Assembly: GCF_964275005.1 (NCBI RefSeq) | Contig: NC_092686.1 | Coordinates: 48,347,627-48,411,626, forward strand | Direction of reading: 5' to 3' | Length of the DNA stretch: 64,000 nt | Source of the DNA: Diadema setosum | Lineage: Eukaryota > Echinodermata > Echinoidea > Diadematoida > Diadematidae | Part shown: positions 36,279 to 47,805 of the stretch, piece by piece | Layout of the letters: every line of letters starts with the position of its first letter | How positions within the stretch are numbered: position 1 is the first letter of the stretch | Program-made: the position numbers and the translations under genes | Notes under the pieces: generated by a model | Told to the model about the DNA's origin: nothing | The model's database searches: none | The model's input: the letters and a program-made list of their open reading frames with translations, nothing else

Positions 36279-38708
36279 CTGCAAGGCAAGAGAAAATATG
36301 GGAGACACCAGCATTTTATCATAACATCTCAATATGCCCCCTCAATATCACGATCTCAATATTACAACACAATATGTCCCCACTCCCGGGAGTATAAGGT
36401 TTAAAGGCACATAAACCCGGTGGTTTAGTCGACTGCGTACACGGGGGGCGCAAGGTGCAAGTTTCCTACAGAGACCTATGCCATCGACTCCTCTTTAGCG
36501 CTTACGCTTTGACCCATTTCCATGAGTCCGAAGAAGTCCAATCCACTGTAGTTAGTGGTCCGATAACAGTTTGGCTCATAATTCGGCTGAGGATGACATC
36601 TTTAGCAAACTTCTTCTGTGATGTCATACCAAGAAGCATGCACCCTGGCATCACTACAGACTGCGTGATGCGCAAAGACAATGAAGGCAACGCTACCTGG
36701 CAACACCTACTCTCTTCACACTTGATGACAGCTCAATTTCGGCAATCTTTGTATCAATGCTGACGGTGATCGGCACTATCATCCAACAACACCCCTGCAA
36801 CTACCAGGTCTACACACCTTTAAGTTATCCCCCAAACAGACCCCAACTCAGACCTCTATCTGATCTATCCCTTAAAAAAAGTTTTGTCATCACACTCTTT
36901 TACTAATCTTATATTTACAAAGTTTCATCATCCCTAATGTGATATAATTTTTTTTTTCATTGCAGTGAGACTGGGATTTTGTGTCTATCGGGTTTTGATC
37001 AGTTGAATACTGAATCAATGTCTGTTGTACATACAAACAATGAAATATCATGATTTATACGCTGTCTTACATGCAAACTTCTATTAATCAATTGTACAAT
37101 GGTGGCAATTTGTTTGTAAACAATCCCAAAGGATCTGGAATAGCAGCTCTTGTTCAAGCGGAATTTATTCCTGGCTCATTTCAATGAATTTGAGATGCAT
37201 TTGATTCAAGAAAGCTTTGAAACTGATGAAGGATATGGCCAGAACATTAAAACATTTTAAGGCTGGTGAGGTTAGATACTATACTGGTCATGGTTGTATG
37301 AAGAAGTTTTGCTGGACCCATGCATGGGACTGTTTCTTGTATGTAAGCCTATGGGGGGCTAGAGGAGTACAAACATAAGGTTAGTATGAAAGAGGGCTTT
37401 ACTCTGGATGCCTGTATGGCCTGTGTCTGGTGGTTTGCTTGGGTCCTGGGGTCTGTCAGTAGCTCAGTCTCCCAGTCCTCCCCCTCAGCTGGGTCAAAGC
37501 TGTACATAGGCATCAGCTGGTGCCGTAGCTTGTCCAACCTGTAAAACAGTTAATGTTAATGAAGGATAATGTGCAATCACTACTGCAATACCAGCACCCT
37601 GAATACGAGACACACTGCCCAAAGTGGAATGAACCAGAACATGAATAAACTGGCAAGCTAAACACAGCAAAATGAGGCAGCTACTTTCTCCAACTTTTCT
37701 AAAGGACAGCAGGCTATAATAGGTCTGGATATCTGGGGAAGAGGAGGCCCTGCGGGTAAACTCTTGCAGCTTTACATGTGATAATTTCAGAAAATACAAG
37801 TTCATGCAGTTATCTCTTGCAAACTAATTACTTTTCAAACACTGTTGTGCTTTAGGATACAAGAATGTGCAAGCTGCAATATTTAAAATCACAAATATAT
37901 GAAACCTGGAGAGAGGACATGTTTATTGTCTGCAGCGCTTGCTTTAACAATGACCAAGGAACTTTTGATACATCATGGGCCATGCACTCTATGGTGTATA
38001 TTTGATAAACAGAAACTTAATCATATAATGACTTTACCTCAGCTTTTTGCGGCAGTATTTCCCAAAGAGAATAAAGAAGGAGATGATGAGACCAATACAG
38101 ACTGGCACCACAAGGAAAACTGCAATGCTAACGTGTCCTTCTCCTTCAGACGTCTTTCTCGTTGGGTCCGCCGAGTGTTGGAGGCCGCCTTCCGGAGTTG
38201 TCAGAGTCACTGTAGCTGAGCTGCACTTTGAGCAAATGGACAAGGATGATGATGAGGGTGACTGGGATGACGATGACAGAGACGTTGAAGGTAATGGTGA
38301 GGATGGCTGTGATGATGATGGCAAGAGAGAGCTGGTTGCTGATGATGCTGCCAGCGTCTGTGGTTCTGAGGCTGATGTGAGTGTTACTGTGGCTAGCGTT
38401 GGTTCTGTGCTGGTGTAGTTGCTCTTCTCTGTTACGACCGAAGTGTTTGCCTCTGATGGAGGGTTGAAGGTCACACCGACTTCTGGTGGCATGATGCCTT
38501 CAGGCTGTACAAGATCTGGTGTAGAACCATTACTGAAGAGTGGCGGCCATGTTGGAGTGAGTTTGGGTGGACTGCTAACAAAGGGTAAGGTATCCTTTAT
38601 CTCAGACCCAATGACTTTATCAAGCAACCTGGTCTCATTCTGGCTAGCATCAGCAAGGATGAAGACAGCAAATATTCCAATGAATGTTAATACCTGTGAC
38701 ACTCCCAT
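36219..38708 (-). CDS. C3orf18-like single-pass membrane protein
   Basis: Minus-strand coding exons are 38708-38038, 37538-37403 and 36278-36219 (stop TGA at 36221-36219), with donors GTAAAG and GTAAAG, giving 288 residues. Seen: a signal peptide (about 1-22), sequons NET, NTS and NYT, a Ser/Thr-rich stalk (about 95-160), a CSKC pair, and a membrane span near 192-214. A basic stop-transfer follows (GKYCRKKLR), then LDKLRHQLMPMYSFDPAEGE in the cytoplasm. The KLRHQLMPMY-FDP motif followed by an acidic stretch matches human C3orf18 as I remember it. That protein is about 160 residues with a shorter ectodomain. The function of the family is not established. The long ectodomain resembles a mucin-like stalk and may be poorly conserved, so orthology rests mostly on the membrane-proximal part. 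Confidence 0.82.
37403..37538 (-). CDS. C3orf18-like coding exon 2: conserved cytoplasmic motif
   Basis: Acceptor AACTGTTTTACAG leads into the LDKLRHQLMPMYSFDP motif and an acidic TEL-rich segment. The exon ends at CCAGA/GTAAAG in phase 0. Reading through the donor would give a shorter alternative tail ending SSSPP. Confidence 0.87.
38038..38708 (-). CDS. C3orf18-like coding exon 1: signal peptide, ectodomain, membrane span
   Basis: The exon starts with ATG GGA GTG (38708) and ends in phase 2 within LRL, at donor GTAAAG (38037-38032). It encodes residues 1-223. The coding Ser/Thr repeats produce GAT-rich shadow frames on the plus strand. The preceding acceptor TTCATATTCCAG places the exon's 5' edge at 38767. 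Confidence 0.85.
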
Positions 38709-39057
38709 TCTGATTTCTTATCTGTGAGGATCTTTCATCATGTAATGGCAGCCTTCATACAGCAGCACTGGAATATGAACAGCAAGAAAAAATAGTTACA
38801 TTTGTACTAACTGTATATCTATATCCATTCATTACACATTAAAATGCCATTATCTATGCATGTGCATATAGTTGTTAATTAAAGCTAAGGCCTAAATATC
38901 CTTAAGCATACTGTGATCCACAATAACAAATCAATAATGTTACCTTACACTGTTGAAAGCTATCATGGGTGCACAGTATGTGCTCGGTCACTGTTGTGTT
39001 GATGTGGGCCAAGTGCACATACATTGAACACTTCCAGTGAACTTTCAAAGGACTGTA

Positions 39058-39548
39058 CAGTATGAGTAGGACCTCGATTATCTGGCCAGCGATCATCCGG
39101 ATTCTCTGTTATCCAGATGTTGACTGGCTGACATTAAAAAAAAAAAAAAAAAAAAGTTCATGTATTTTCAGTGCCAAATCTCACTCAAAACAAACACATG
39201 TTCAACCATTATCGTGCGAACAGGACATAATCCAATCATCACAGCAGACTGTACTTTTTAACTCAGTTAGTGAGATGATGTCAATGACTGGTGCTCATCA
39301 CTGGCACTGAGCGCACAGCAGTGAATATAGTACAATGCAGCAACAACACTCGACGAGTCACAATTACCATTGTGTAGTGAACTGGTATAGTAGGCTCTAA
39401 CATGCGTAGTCTACCCCTAGCATGATCCTAGCATGATATGCTAGAATTTAGAAAGTACTGTATTGGAGCAAATCTCTCTTAACCGACTTTATTGATTAAC
39501 CAGATGCCCACTTGCCCCCGACATGGCTGGATAATCGAGGTCCTACTG
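39058..39548. mobile_element. Pogo/Tigger-like MITE (GGACCTCGATTAT ends)
   Basis: The left end is CAG, six extra bases, then TAGGACCTCGATTATCTGGCC. The right end, inverted, reads CAGTAGGACCTCGATTATCC. The TA is kept on the left and mutated to TG on the right. 491 bp, non-coding. Confidence 0.75.
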
Positions 39549-39764
39549 TGCACTGCATTTAACACAGAGTTCTTATTCTATCATTTTTTGAATCAGAGAG
39601 TTGTCAATAGCTGCAACAAACTACAGCTCATACGAGCTGTAACGGTTAGTTAACCACCACAAATCACCAATTAATGCCCCCACACTCCTACGCTTCAAAT
39701 GACCATGAATTAGATCTTTCAGATCTGGATTTTCAAATGGGTCCCATACCACACTATCTACAAT

Positions 39765-40016
39765 TCGTCGCTGGGTTGACAAGACCTCGTATCTCAAAAA
39801 TGTCAAAATTTTTTTTTTTAGCTTAATGGTCAAATAATGGGTCAAGTGATGTCTTGGCCAAATCCTAACTGTCTTACTCCAAAAATGAAGCCACCATGAC
39901 ATGTCAAAGAGAAGGCTTTCCCATTCACTATAGTGCTTTGGCCGCCATGTTTTTTTGCTCTCCTGAACATTTGACAATTTTGAGATACTTACGAGGTTTT
40001 GTCACCCCAGCGACGA
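39765..40016. mobile_element. MITE with TCGTCGCTGGG ends, copy 2
   Basis: Matches the copy at 34416 along its whole length and ends GTCACCCCAGCGACGA. Four bases further on, a family A MITE begins, so the two elements sit side by side. Confidence 0.8.
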
Positions 40017-40020
40017 ATTA

Positions 40021-40236
40021 CTGTACGAGCTGAAATTTTCGCGTACAGATATTTTCGCGAATTGCTAGGAGGACATTTTCGCGTGTTGTTAATTTCGCGG
40101 TTGCGAGGGTCTAACTGAACTTAGTTAGGCCTATTCGCGCATTGTTATTTTCGCGTGTTGTTTACCTTTCGCGGTTCAAAGGCGATTTGCGAAATTTGCG
40201 AAAATAAAACCACCGCAAAAATTTCAGCTCGTACAG
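40021..40236. mobile_element. CTGTA...TACAG MITE (family A, copy 2, reversed)
   Basis: 216 bp that align to the reverse complement of 19380-19589, with TA on both sides. TTCGCG words are again spread over the element. Confidence 0.85.
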
Positions 40237-40294
40237 TATGTACTTTCATGACCGTAGTAGCAAGGTGTGACCTTCAAGGTAAATCATTCTGCAA

Positions 40295-40392
40295 TTAACC
40301 CGTTGAGGACGAGTCCTGAGTAGGTTCGGCAAGTGTCTATGTATTGGAAATGCACGTGTTCTGGCAAAATCAGCTCATCCTCAACAGGTTAA
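40295..40392. mobile_element. Short TTAA MITE, copy 2
   Basis: TTAACCCGTTGAGGACGAG at the left and ATCCTCAACAGGTTAA at the right. The inner palindrome is decayed. Confidence 0.75.
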
Positions 40393-41207
40393 ATTATAGT
40401 TAGGCCTAAATGCAGATCAAAAATGTTTTTTATTTTGAATTTCATAAAAAAGGTACATTGTTGTAGATGCTCTACAGTCAGGATTGGCATGCGTCACTTG
40501 CAACTTGATCTCGCTTTTTGGACATTTCAAAGAGGCATTGAAAGAATATAAACCTAAAAACATTATGAGGGTCTTGCTTGGTAGGGAGGACTACTCGCTC
40601 AGATTTAAAGGGTGTGTACAGTGCAGTTCTGGTTGAGGTGAGGATAGTGGTAGCTTTTAACGTTTTGCGAGATATTCAGAAACCACTCTCTCTAACGTTG
40701 GATCTAGATGTCAATTACAGCATGCAATTCTAAGGGGTATCAAAAGTTTATTTGATGAAAATCGGTTTTGAAATGGCCGAGATATCCAAAAACAAGGTGA
40801 AACAAAGCAATCCTAATGAAAGGCGTGGCCTGTCGCCTTTTAGGTTTTATTATCATTGACATTGCTTTTTTTTTTATATCTCAGCCATTTGAAAACCAAT
40901 TTTCATCAAATAAACGTTGAATCCTTCTTAAAATTAACGTTACATGCTCTTTCAATTCATATTTCATAAGAAGAGGTTTATCATTATCTCACTTAGGAAT
41001 GTTCAACTTAACAATAATAACATAAATCAACATCAACATGTCAATGATCAACTAGTGCAGTGGTTAGCTAGCAGTGGTTAGCTAGCAGTGCAGTGGTAGA
41101 CCCTACTCAACTGTACAGTCCCTTTAGCGTGTTAAGTTTCGGCCTGAAAGTGAAATTAGTGATGCATGAAATCGCGATGACCTATTGTATTGATGTACCG
41201 TACCCAC

Positions 41208-41388
41208 CTGTACAACCTGCTGTGTGAATAATGGGCGGTTGATTTACTACATGTCCGAACTGGACACACATGGGACACGGCACGTCGTTGGATGGTCACC
41301 CTTCTTCCCTGCTGCTTTTCCAGCGAGACTGGAAAACACCTTTTGTGCGTGCGTACAGATTGAAAACCGACGAGAGATCGAATACAAC
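41208..41388 (-). other. Probable non-coding first exon of the C3orf18-like gene
   Basis: On the minus strand a CpG-rich stretch ends at strong donor GTACAG/GTGGGT (41207). It lies about 30 bp downstream of TATAAA (41420-41415). The next minus-strand acceptor of quality, TTCATATTCCAG, opens the exon holding the start codon (38767). The short leader contains upstream ATGs, including a minimal ATG-TAG. Placement is inferred from splice and TATA signals only. Confidence 0.4.
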
Positions 41389-41414
41389 CTGTTTTACCTG
41401 TCCACACTGATCCC

Positions 41415-41420
41415 TTTATA
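41415..41420 (-). promoter_or_regulatory. Candidate TATA box of the C3orf18-like gene
   Basis: TATAAAGGG on the minus strand is followed about 30 bp later by a CpG-richer leader and a strong splice donor. It is the only TATA-like element I found with a plausible exon attached in this interval. Confidence 0.35.
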
Positions 41421-44400
41421 GGAAATAGAGATCTCAGAGACTCAGTGCCTGTCTATCTTCTAGACTAGTCGTGCGAAGTGAAGACATCGGGGGCCATAGG
41501 GCGCATCGAATTCAGATTCTGAATGTTTTTGTTAGGGTTTTTAACTACATATCGTCCACCCATAGATAATCTATAGTCACAGTCTACAGTCTGTGAGGTA
41601 CTAGGCCTAGTGCGCTACTAAAAGACAACTTACTCTAGCGTCAGTAGCGATTTCACACGCAAACATGGACAAATTGCGGCCATTTTAGCAGCAGGCCGTT
41701 GAGGGCGTTGGGTGTCGCGAGCCAGCGTGTTGATAGAGCGAGCGTGATCCAAAGCGGAAATACAAATGAAACTAAATGAAGATTGGAAACCAGAAACACA
41801 CACCCTCTTCAAATCCCACTGAGTCGTTGTCACGCAACTTACGCTCGATTCGCCGAGTTCTGTACGCTCAATAAATCGAGCGTAAGATCAATCGCAACTC
41901 TTTCTGAAACAGGTCCCCAGAGCTTGTTATACAGATTGAGTCCAAGTTGCAGAATGAAGGGCTAAGATGAGAAACCATAGCAATTGAGGGAGGTGAGGAA
42001 GGAAGAAAAAACGGAGGGAGCGGTTATATACCTACGATGTAAGATAATCACCAAGAGGGCCATGCAAGTTTGTCATTATTGAGATGCAGCACATTTGACT
42101 ACAGCAGTAATAATAACAACATTTTTTTTTTGTGGGTACAAAAATACACAATCATCAATCAACCAAGATGCAATTGCATCCTCCTTAAGGAGGTGGGGTT
42201 TTTTGTTTTGTTTTTTGTTTTTGTTTTGTTTTTTGTTTTTAGTCTTTGCTTGAATACATAATATAAACTTGGGGCAGACAGCAACTGGTAAATTATTCCA
42301 AAGCTATAGGACCAGAATAAATAACAGTGTTTTGTGCAAAGGTGGTGCGTGTACGAGGTATATGGAACAAGTTTTGCTGACGAGTGGAGTAATTATGAAC
42401 GTGATTGTTTTTCTTATCATAAAAACTGAGAGGGCAGTAGGAGATTCACTCACGTATAAACATCAAGGATCCAATGAAGATGAAGAAGATGCAAGTCATA
42501 TATTTTCAATGATTTGTTTTCAAAATATATATATATATGTATATATTTGAATTGTGTGACGAATTTTCTTTCCAGCTACTACATTATTTTGATTCAGGGC
42601 GGATCCAGGAATTCCGTAAAGGGGGGGGGGGGGGGGGCAAAAAAAAATACTTCTGGTGCCACTTCCAGGTTTAATCACCAGACAACAAGCAATTCTGGAT
42701 TATCACTGGAAGTAAACCGAGGTTATACCTTTCACTCGCACCGGCCAGCCTTATGGCCGAAATCTTACAGGGAGTATGGAAGAGTACGAAAACGAAACAG
42801 AAGAGGTCTTCAGCAGTCCTGTCATGGACTTCTAATCACCGCTGTCACCAGTCGAGCAGCCAGTAGAAAGAAGCAGAGTTCAAATACTCGAGTAGTAGTA
42901 AATAGACCTACCAAACACCAGCAATGGCTCTAACCCATTACTGTATAGAATAAGAGGAGTTGGTTTCGTTCCACCAGGGTACTGGATTTTTTTTTTCCCG
43001 GTATGTGCGTGAGGGTCTTTTCAAGCTCTTGGTATACATAATCTGACTGTCTCATATTTTCGCTGTAAAGTTGACATACGAGCCCTGAATATCAGCCTCG
43101 AGGATATTTTCCGTAAAAAGCTTTGTCGAATATGCTTCGTATTCACTTTTATCAGCTTTATTGAATATCATTCTACTTACACGCTCATCTTCTTTGACCT
43201 GCCTCTTATCATTTTCCTATACTTGGACTCTTGATGTTTATCATTAAATGATCACTTCCATAATAATTTTTTTTTTTATTGCTTATGTTTATGTACACTT
43301 TAATGCCAATCGGGGTGGCTATAAACCATAGGGTTAAATCGAGGCGAGAAAACTTGCCCGATGAGGGGTCGATTCTGGTATGTTCTCCATCTTCAAGAAC
43401 AATTAGGTTTGCCTTATCAAGGAATATCCCACTCAGTGTCCGATTTTTGTCTGTTTTGTCGCATTATACCCCATAAAACATTGTGGATGTTAAAATCCCC
43501 GCAGATTACAGTGTTCTCCTCTATGTATGTTGATTATATTCCATCGTTTTTTTGTGAATATTTTACAAGGGTTGTAAAGATTAATAACTGATTTGCTATT
43601 TTGATGATGCACATCATAATTATTTTTGAATCTCAGTTTCTGCGATATACCATCATTATACAAGTTACTAGTGGTTTCATGGGATGTATATAACTAAGAT
43701 AATTATTTCCTTCAATGAAACGTAAAGGGCAATTCCCTCTCAAACGAAAATTCAGGAATAGGTTAGGCCTACTGACCTGAATAATCGCATCGAGTATCAT
43801 TTCATTTTTTTTTTTCAGTGAGCTTAGTGGTGATGATAGTTTATATCTTTTGACGAAAAATGCGAATAAGCATGATTACCAGTTTCACGTTCCTGCTTGG
43901 GGGAAAGCTATATGTTTGAGGCTTTAAAACTGTCTTGTGTCTTTCTTTTCTTTCAAAGTTTCGGCGATCTTCTTACTTTTCTTGGTTGTTGACTTGTTTT
44001 TTTTTCTTTAACTTCTTTTCCGGTCTCGTTTTCGCGACTTAATTAGGGATGTGTTGAAAGTTTTCCTTTATTTGGTTTGCACATTATTATGCTTTACATG
44101 CATCTGCGGAATCTTAAGATTGTCTTCTCGCTTTGAATTTTCTTTTTTTTTCTTTCTGAATATTTTGGACAACCTTTGTATATCACTGGATGAAACCCCC
44201 ACAGTTTTACACATTTTGGTGTTTCCTTTTTCTTACTGCATTCTTGGAATGTAGCTTCTCCTATGTTCCTCTGCATGCAGAGGGGGCATCGAACTTTTGT
44301 TGATTAGCGGCAATACAATGCAATGGCCGAAAATTTGGCACTTGAAACAACACTGTAATATATACTAACCTTGTTCGTTGTATATGATCTGACTAAAGTA

Positions 44401-44726
44401 TCTGATCATACCCGAGTTTATAATTCGGCTGGCATCGTTTTTGTCCTTGTAGTGAGCAATCTTAGGCCTACTGCTCTCGTAAGTAGGCCTACTAGTTTTC
44501 CGTCCGTACTCTTCACTTCAGTCTCTTACACAAAGTTACTCATTGCCTTCTCGCTCGCGCTCTGTTGTATTTCTGCCAGCATATTCTCATCACCGCGAGG
44601 CCTACCATAAAATTATGTCATCTATAACCTGGCCCTATAGCTTTTGGGGGTCTTGCGTGTCCATGACTGTCATTTTTTTTCTACTCCGTGATGCTTAGAA
44701 AAGCATTGACCTGCCTATAGTTACAG
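41421..44726. other. Intergenic between the C3orf18-like gene and the composite repeat
   Basis: Mostly low-GC sequence with moderate CpG around 41.6-41.9 kb. A partial GGCGGATCCAGG element with a long G run occurs at about 42597-42640. No supported gene: the longest open frame (42514-42933) spans the G run and has no recognisable domain. Confidence 0.45.
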
Positions 44727-44808
44727 CCAGGCGCGCCGGAAGCAGTTTTGGATTGGGGGGGCAAACACTGGAGGGGGCTCACGATAGACCATACATATGT
44801 TACACAAT

Positions 44809-44814
<6 letters not shown>

Positions 44815-44846
<32 letters not shown>

Positions 44847-44872
44847 TATATACACACATATGTATGTGTGTG

Positions 44873-44944
<72 letters not shown>
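44815..44944. repeat. CA, TG and TA microsatellite
   Basis: (CA)n followed by (TG)n and then about 32 TA units. Open frames through it are artefacts of the repeat. Confidence 0.95.
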
Positions 44945-44947
<3 letters not shown>

Positions 44948-45153
44948 AAGTGGCGTACGATGGGTCGGTCGAAACATTGGGGTGGGCACCTTGTGGAAAA
45001 GTAATTTTGACGGTGTGTATGCATGTCATGTGCGTGTGTGCGTGCGCAATAATGGGACTACACTACATTACGGAATGTGATACATTCAACAACGCAGTCA
45101 TTGAGCAGCATTGTAAGTTTTCCTTACATGGATTATGGAATGACGGTGTGAAA

Positions 45154-46068
45154 CGACAAATTATATACTGTCAGCAACATCAGGAGAATTGCATAACAAT
45201 AAAATGCGAGCGAGCGGAGCGAGAGAGCTTGAAAATTTTGACATTTTACAGTCCCAAAACTGCCGTTTGTAGCTATATCTTTCGCTTTGGAAATTAAGGG
45301 GGGGGGGGCATCGGGCGCAACTGCTGGCAATTACTGGCGGCAACATTAGGAGAATGGCATAACCATTCAATGCGAGCGAGCGAAGCGAGCGAGCTTGAAA
45401 ATTTTGACATTCTACAGTCCCCAAACTGGCGTTTGTAGCTATATCTTTCGCTTTGGAAATTAATGGGGGCGCATCGGGCGCAACTGCTGGCAATTACTGG
45501 CAGCAACATTAGGAGAATGGCATAACCATTCAATGCGAGCGAGCGAAGCGAGCGAGCCTGAAAATTGTATTATTTTGACATTCTACAGTCCCCAAACTGG
45601 CGTTTGTAGCTATATCTTTCGCTTTGGAATTTAATGGGGGCGCATCGGGGGCAACTGCTGGCAATTACTGGCAGCAACATTAGGAGAATGGCATAACCAT
45701 TCAATGCGAGCGAGCTTGAAAATTTTGATATTCTACAGCCCCGAAACTGGCGTTTGTAGCTATTTGATTATCTTTCGCTTTGGAAATTAATGGGGGCGCA
45801 TCGGGCGCAACTGCTGGCAATTACTGGCTGCAACATTAGGAGAATGGCATAATGATTCAATGCGAGCAAGCGAAGCGAGCGAGCTTGAAAATTTTGACAT
45901 TCTACAGTCCAAAAACTGCCGTTGGAAATTAAGGAAATTAAGGGGGAGGCGCACCGGGCTCAACTGCTGGCAATTACTTGCTGCAACGTTAGGAAAATGG
46001 CATAACGAATAAATTTGACGATTAATTTTGACATTTTACATTCCCCAAACTGCCGTTTGTGGCTATAA

Positions 46069-46139
<71 letters not shown>

Positions 46140-46290
46140 GCTTTGGAAATTAAGGGGGGCGGCCCAGGCGCAACTGCTGGCAATTACTGGCAGCAACATT
46201 AGGAGAATGACATAGCGATTGAATGCGAGCGAGCGAGCTTGGAAATTTTGACATTTTACAGTCCAAAAACTGCCGTTTGTAGCTATGTTT
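45154..46290. repeat. Tandem array of ~155-170-bp units with GCGAGCGAAGCGAGC
   Basis: About seven units, each with GGGCGCAACTGCTGGCAATT, AACATTAGGAGAATGGCATA, GCGAGCGAAGCGAGC and ACTGGCGTTTGTAGCTAT. The word CATCGGG starts at 45309, 45472, 45643 and 45799, then CACCGGG at 45952. The sixth interval is stretched by an AT run. Confidence 0.9.
46070..46136. repeat. AT dinucleotide repeat
   Basis: About 30 AT units inserted in one unit of the tandem array. Confidence 0.95.
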
Positions 46291-46599
46291 TTTTCGCGTT
46301 TATTCATTTATATACATATCTATCTTATTTTATCTATTTTTATTTATTTGTTTATTTATTTATGTATTTTCTTCTTTTTTTTTTTTTTTGGGGGGGGCTT
46401 TTTGGGGGGGCAAAAATGCGTTTTGCCCCCCCACTTTTTGGATTGGGGGGGCGGCCGCCCCCCCTGCCCCCCCACTTCCGGCGCCTATGGTTACAGCAGT
46501 TCCGGTCAGTTCTGTGTCTTCTCCGCTTAGAGATCTTATGTTGACAAGCCATGCAAAGATTTTCTCTAGACTTCTTTTGCTATTTCTAGTGGGCGCCTA

Positions 46600-47060
46600 G
46601 TTTGATTGTGTTGAAAATTCGTGCGCAAAAGGAGCGAAGCGTTCCCCGCCCCTGGCCTGTCAATCACGTCCCGCGTCTTGTCGACCTGTCAACCACGTCG
46701 CCGGTCGCATGCGCACGTCCTGTCAATCAATCACGTCTTGTCAAATACGTCCGTTCATCAGCGCCACCCTACGATCACGAGTAATCTTTGCCGCTTGATG
46801 TTGGCGATTCTACCCCGAAAACTTGTACGCGCAGTATGCCCGAGGGAAAAAAAAAAATACTGCTGTATTCGGGCATACAACGTGCAAATTCTCGGGGTAT
46901 CTCGGTTGTGTGCGCTATGAAATGGGTTACTCTCGCGATTTTGCGTATAGTACGATCATGGCAGGCGCCATTTGGGTAACAAAACCTGAGGGTGCATAAT
47001 AATTGCGCAAAGAGATTTCCCCCAGTGGTGGGAAGGAGAAAAATCTCTGACATTACTTGA
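46600..47060. promoter_or_regulatory. CpG-rich block with clustered CTGTCAATCA motifs
   Basis: A GC- and CpG-rich stretch carries CTGTCAATCA at 46657-46666 and 46720-46729, CTGTCAACCA at 46686-46695, and an NRF1-like CGCATGCGCA near 46706. CTGTCAATCA is the complement of the PBX/MEIS decamer TGATTGACAG. A regulatory role is inference; a repeat fragment is possible. Confidence 0.35.
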
Positions 47061-47236
47061 CCCTAGCAGTATCGCGCATGCATACGGGCCCTATGATACG
47101 GAGCGATTTCTTTCTCCCTTTCATTGTCTTTTTTTTTTTCCCAGGGGGGCATACAGAGAAAGAGATGTACATAGGACCTCATATTTCATACAGAAGTATC
47201 ATTCCTGTCTAAGCATGAAATGCAATTGAAGAAAAT

Positions 47237-47391
47237 GCCCTTTTATTTACATTCTGCAGTGACGTCCCACAAAGTTTGAGCTAACTAGGCCTTCTAATAA
47301 TTACCATAATATTATGGTAATTATTACTGAGTAGTAGGCCTAGTTTGCTCAAACTTTGTGGGACGTCACTGCAGAATGGAAATAAAATGGC
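47237..47391. repeat. Large loopless palindrome (arms 74 and 81 bp)
   Basis: The centre is ATAAT/ATTAT at 47310/47311. From the outer edge, about 43 bp match with three differences, including CTGCAGTGACGTCCCACAAA. A small indel sits in the middle, and about 15 bp at the centre are perfect. Confidence 0.9.
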
Positions 47392-47694
47392 ATAATAAAC
47401 CATCATGTTTCAACGTTGTATCATTCATGATGTGCATGTGGCAGTGCTCACAGAGCCCCAAGTTTGTTTGTTTGTTGTTTTTTTTTCCTTTCGCCCCTTC
47501 TCTCTCTCCCTCGCTCCCTTCCCGTTCCAGGTCTCTTTTAGCAGTAAAGGAATTTTGATTCCTTAATTCGTATTCTCTCCGTGGCCCCCCCTTTTTTACC
47601 CTTCTCTTTAGATATCTTAATCCCACCATTCATATTTGGGGGTCGTCTGCAAAAGCTGTTTTTGTTTTTGTTTTGTTTTGTGTTTTTTTGCTAC

Positions 47695-47709
47695 TTATTA
47701 TTATTATTA

Positions 47710-47786
<77 letters not shown>

Positions 47787-47805
47787 ATTATTATTATCAT
47801 TGTTA
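47695..47805. repeat. TTA trinucleotide repeat
   Basis: More than 30 units of TTA/ATT with a few interruptions. Confidence 0.95.

Larger units (their letters stand above)
44727..46490. mobile_element. Composite element with GGCGCGCCGGAAG ends and inner tandem array
   Basis: AGGCGCGCCGGAAGC with G-rich GATTGGGGGGGC at the left, and GATTGGGGGGGCGGCC with CACTTCCGGCGCC at the right, mark a large element. Within it are CA/TA microsatellites and a tandem array (45154-46290). No transposase. The ends are only roughly inverted, so the element class is open. Confidence 0.55.

Noticed and set aside
38047..38727. Plus-strand frames of 102-123 codons rich in Asp
   Set aside because: They are antisense shadows of the Ser/Thr-rich exon of the C3orf18-like gene, which has signal peptide, membrane span and matching splice sites.
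42514..42933. 139-codon open frame with poly-Gly
   Set aside because: It spans a G run in a repeat end and has no recognisable domain or splice context.
43050..43215. Minus-strand exon-like frame of about 53 codons after a TATAG acceptor
   Set aside because: The acceptor has no good pyrimidine tract, the length is within chance at this GC content, and no partner exon was found.
44748..45297. Overlapping open frames up to 166 codons on both strands
   Set aside because: They run through CA and TA dinucleotide repeats, which lack stop codons in several frames; the peptides are Tyr-Ile or His-Thr repeats.
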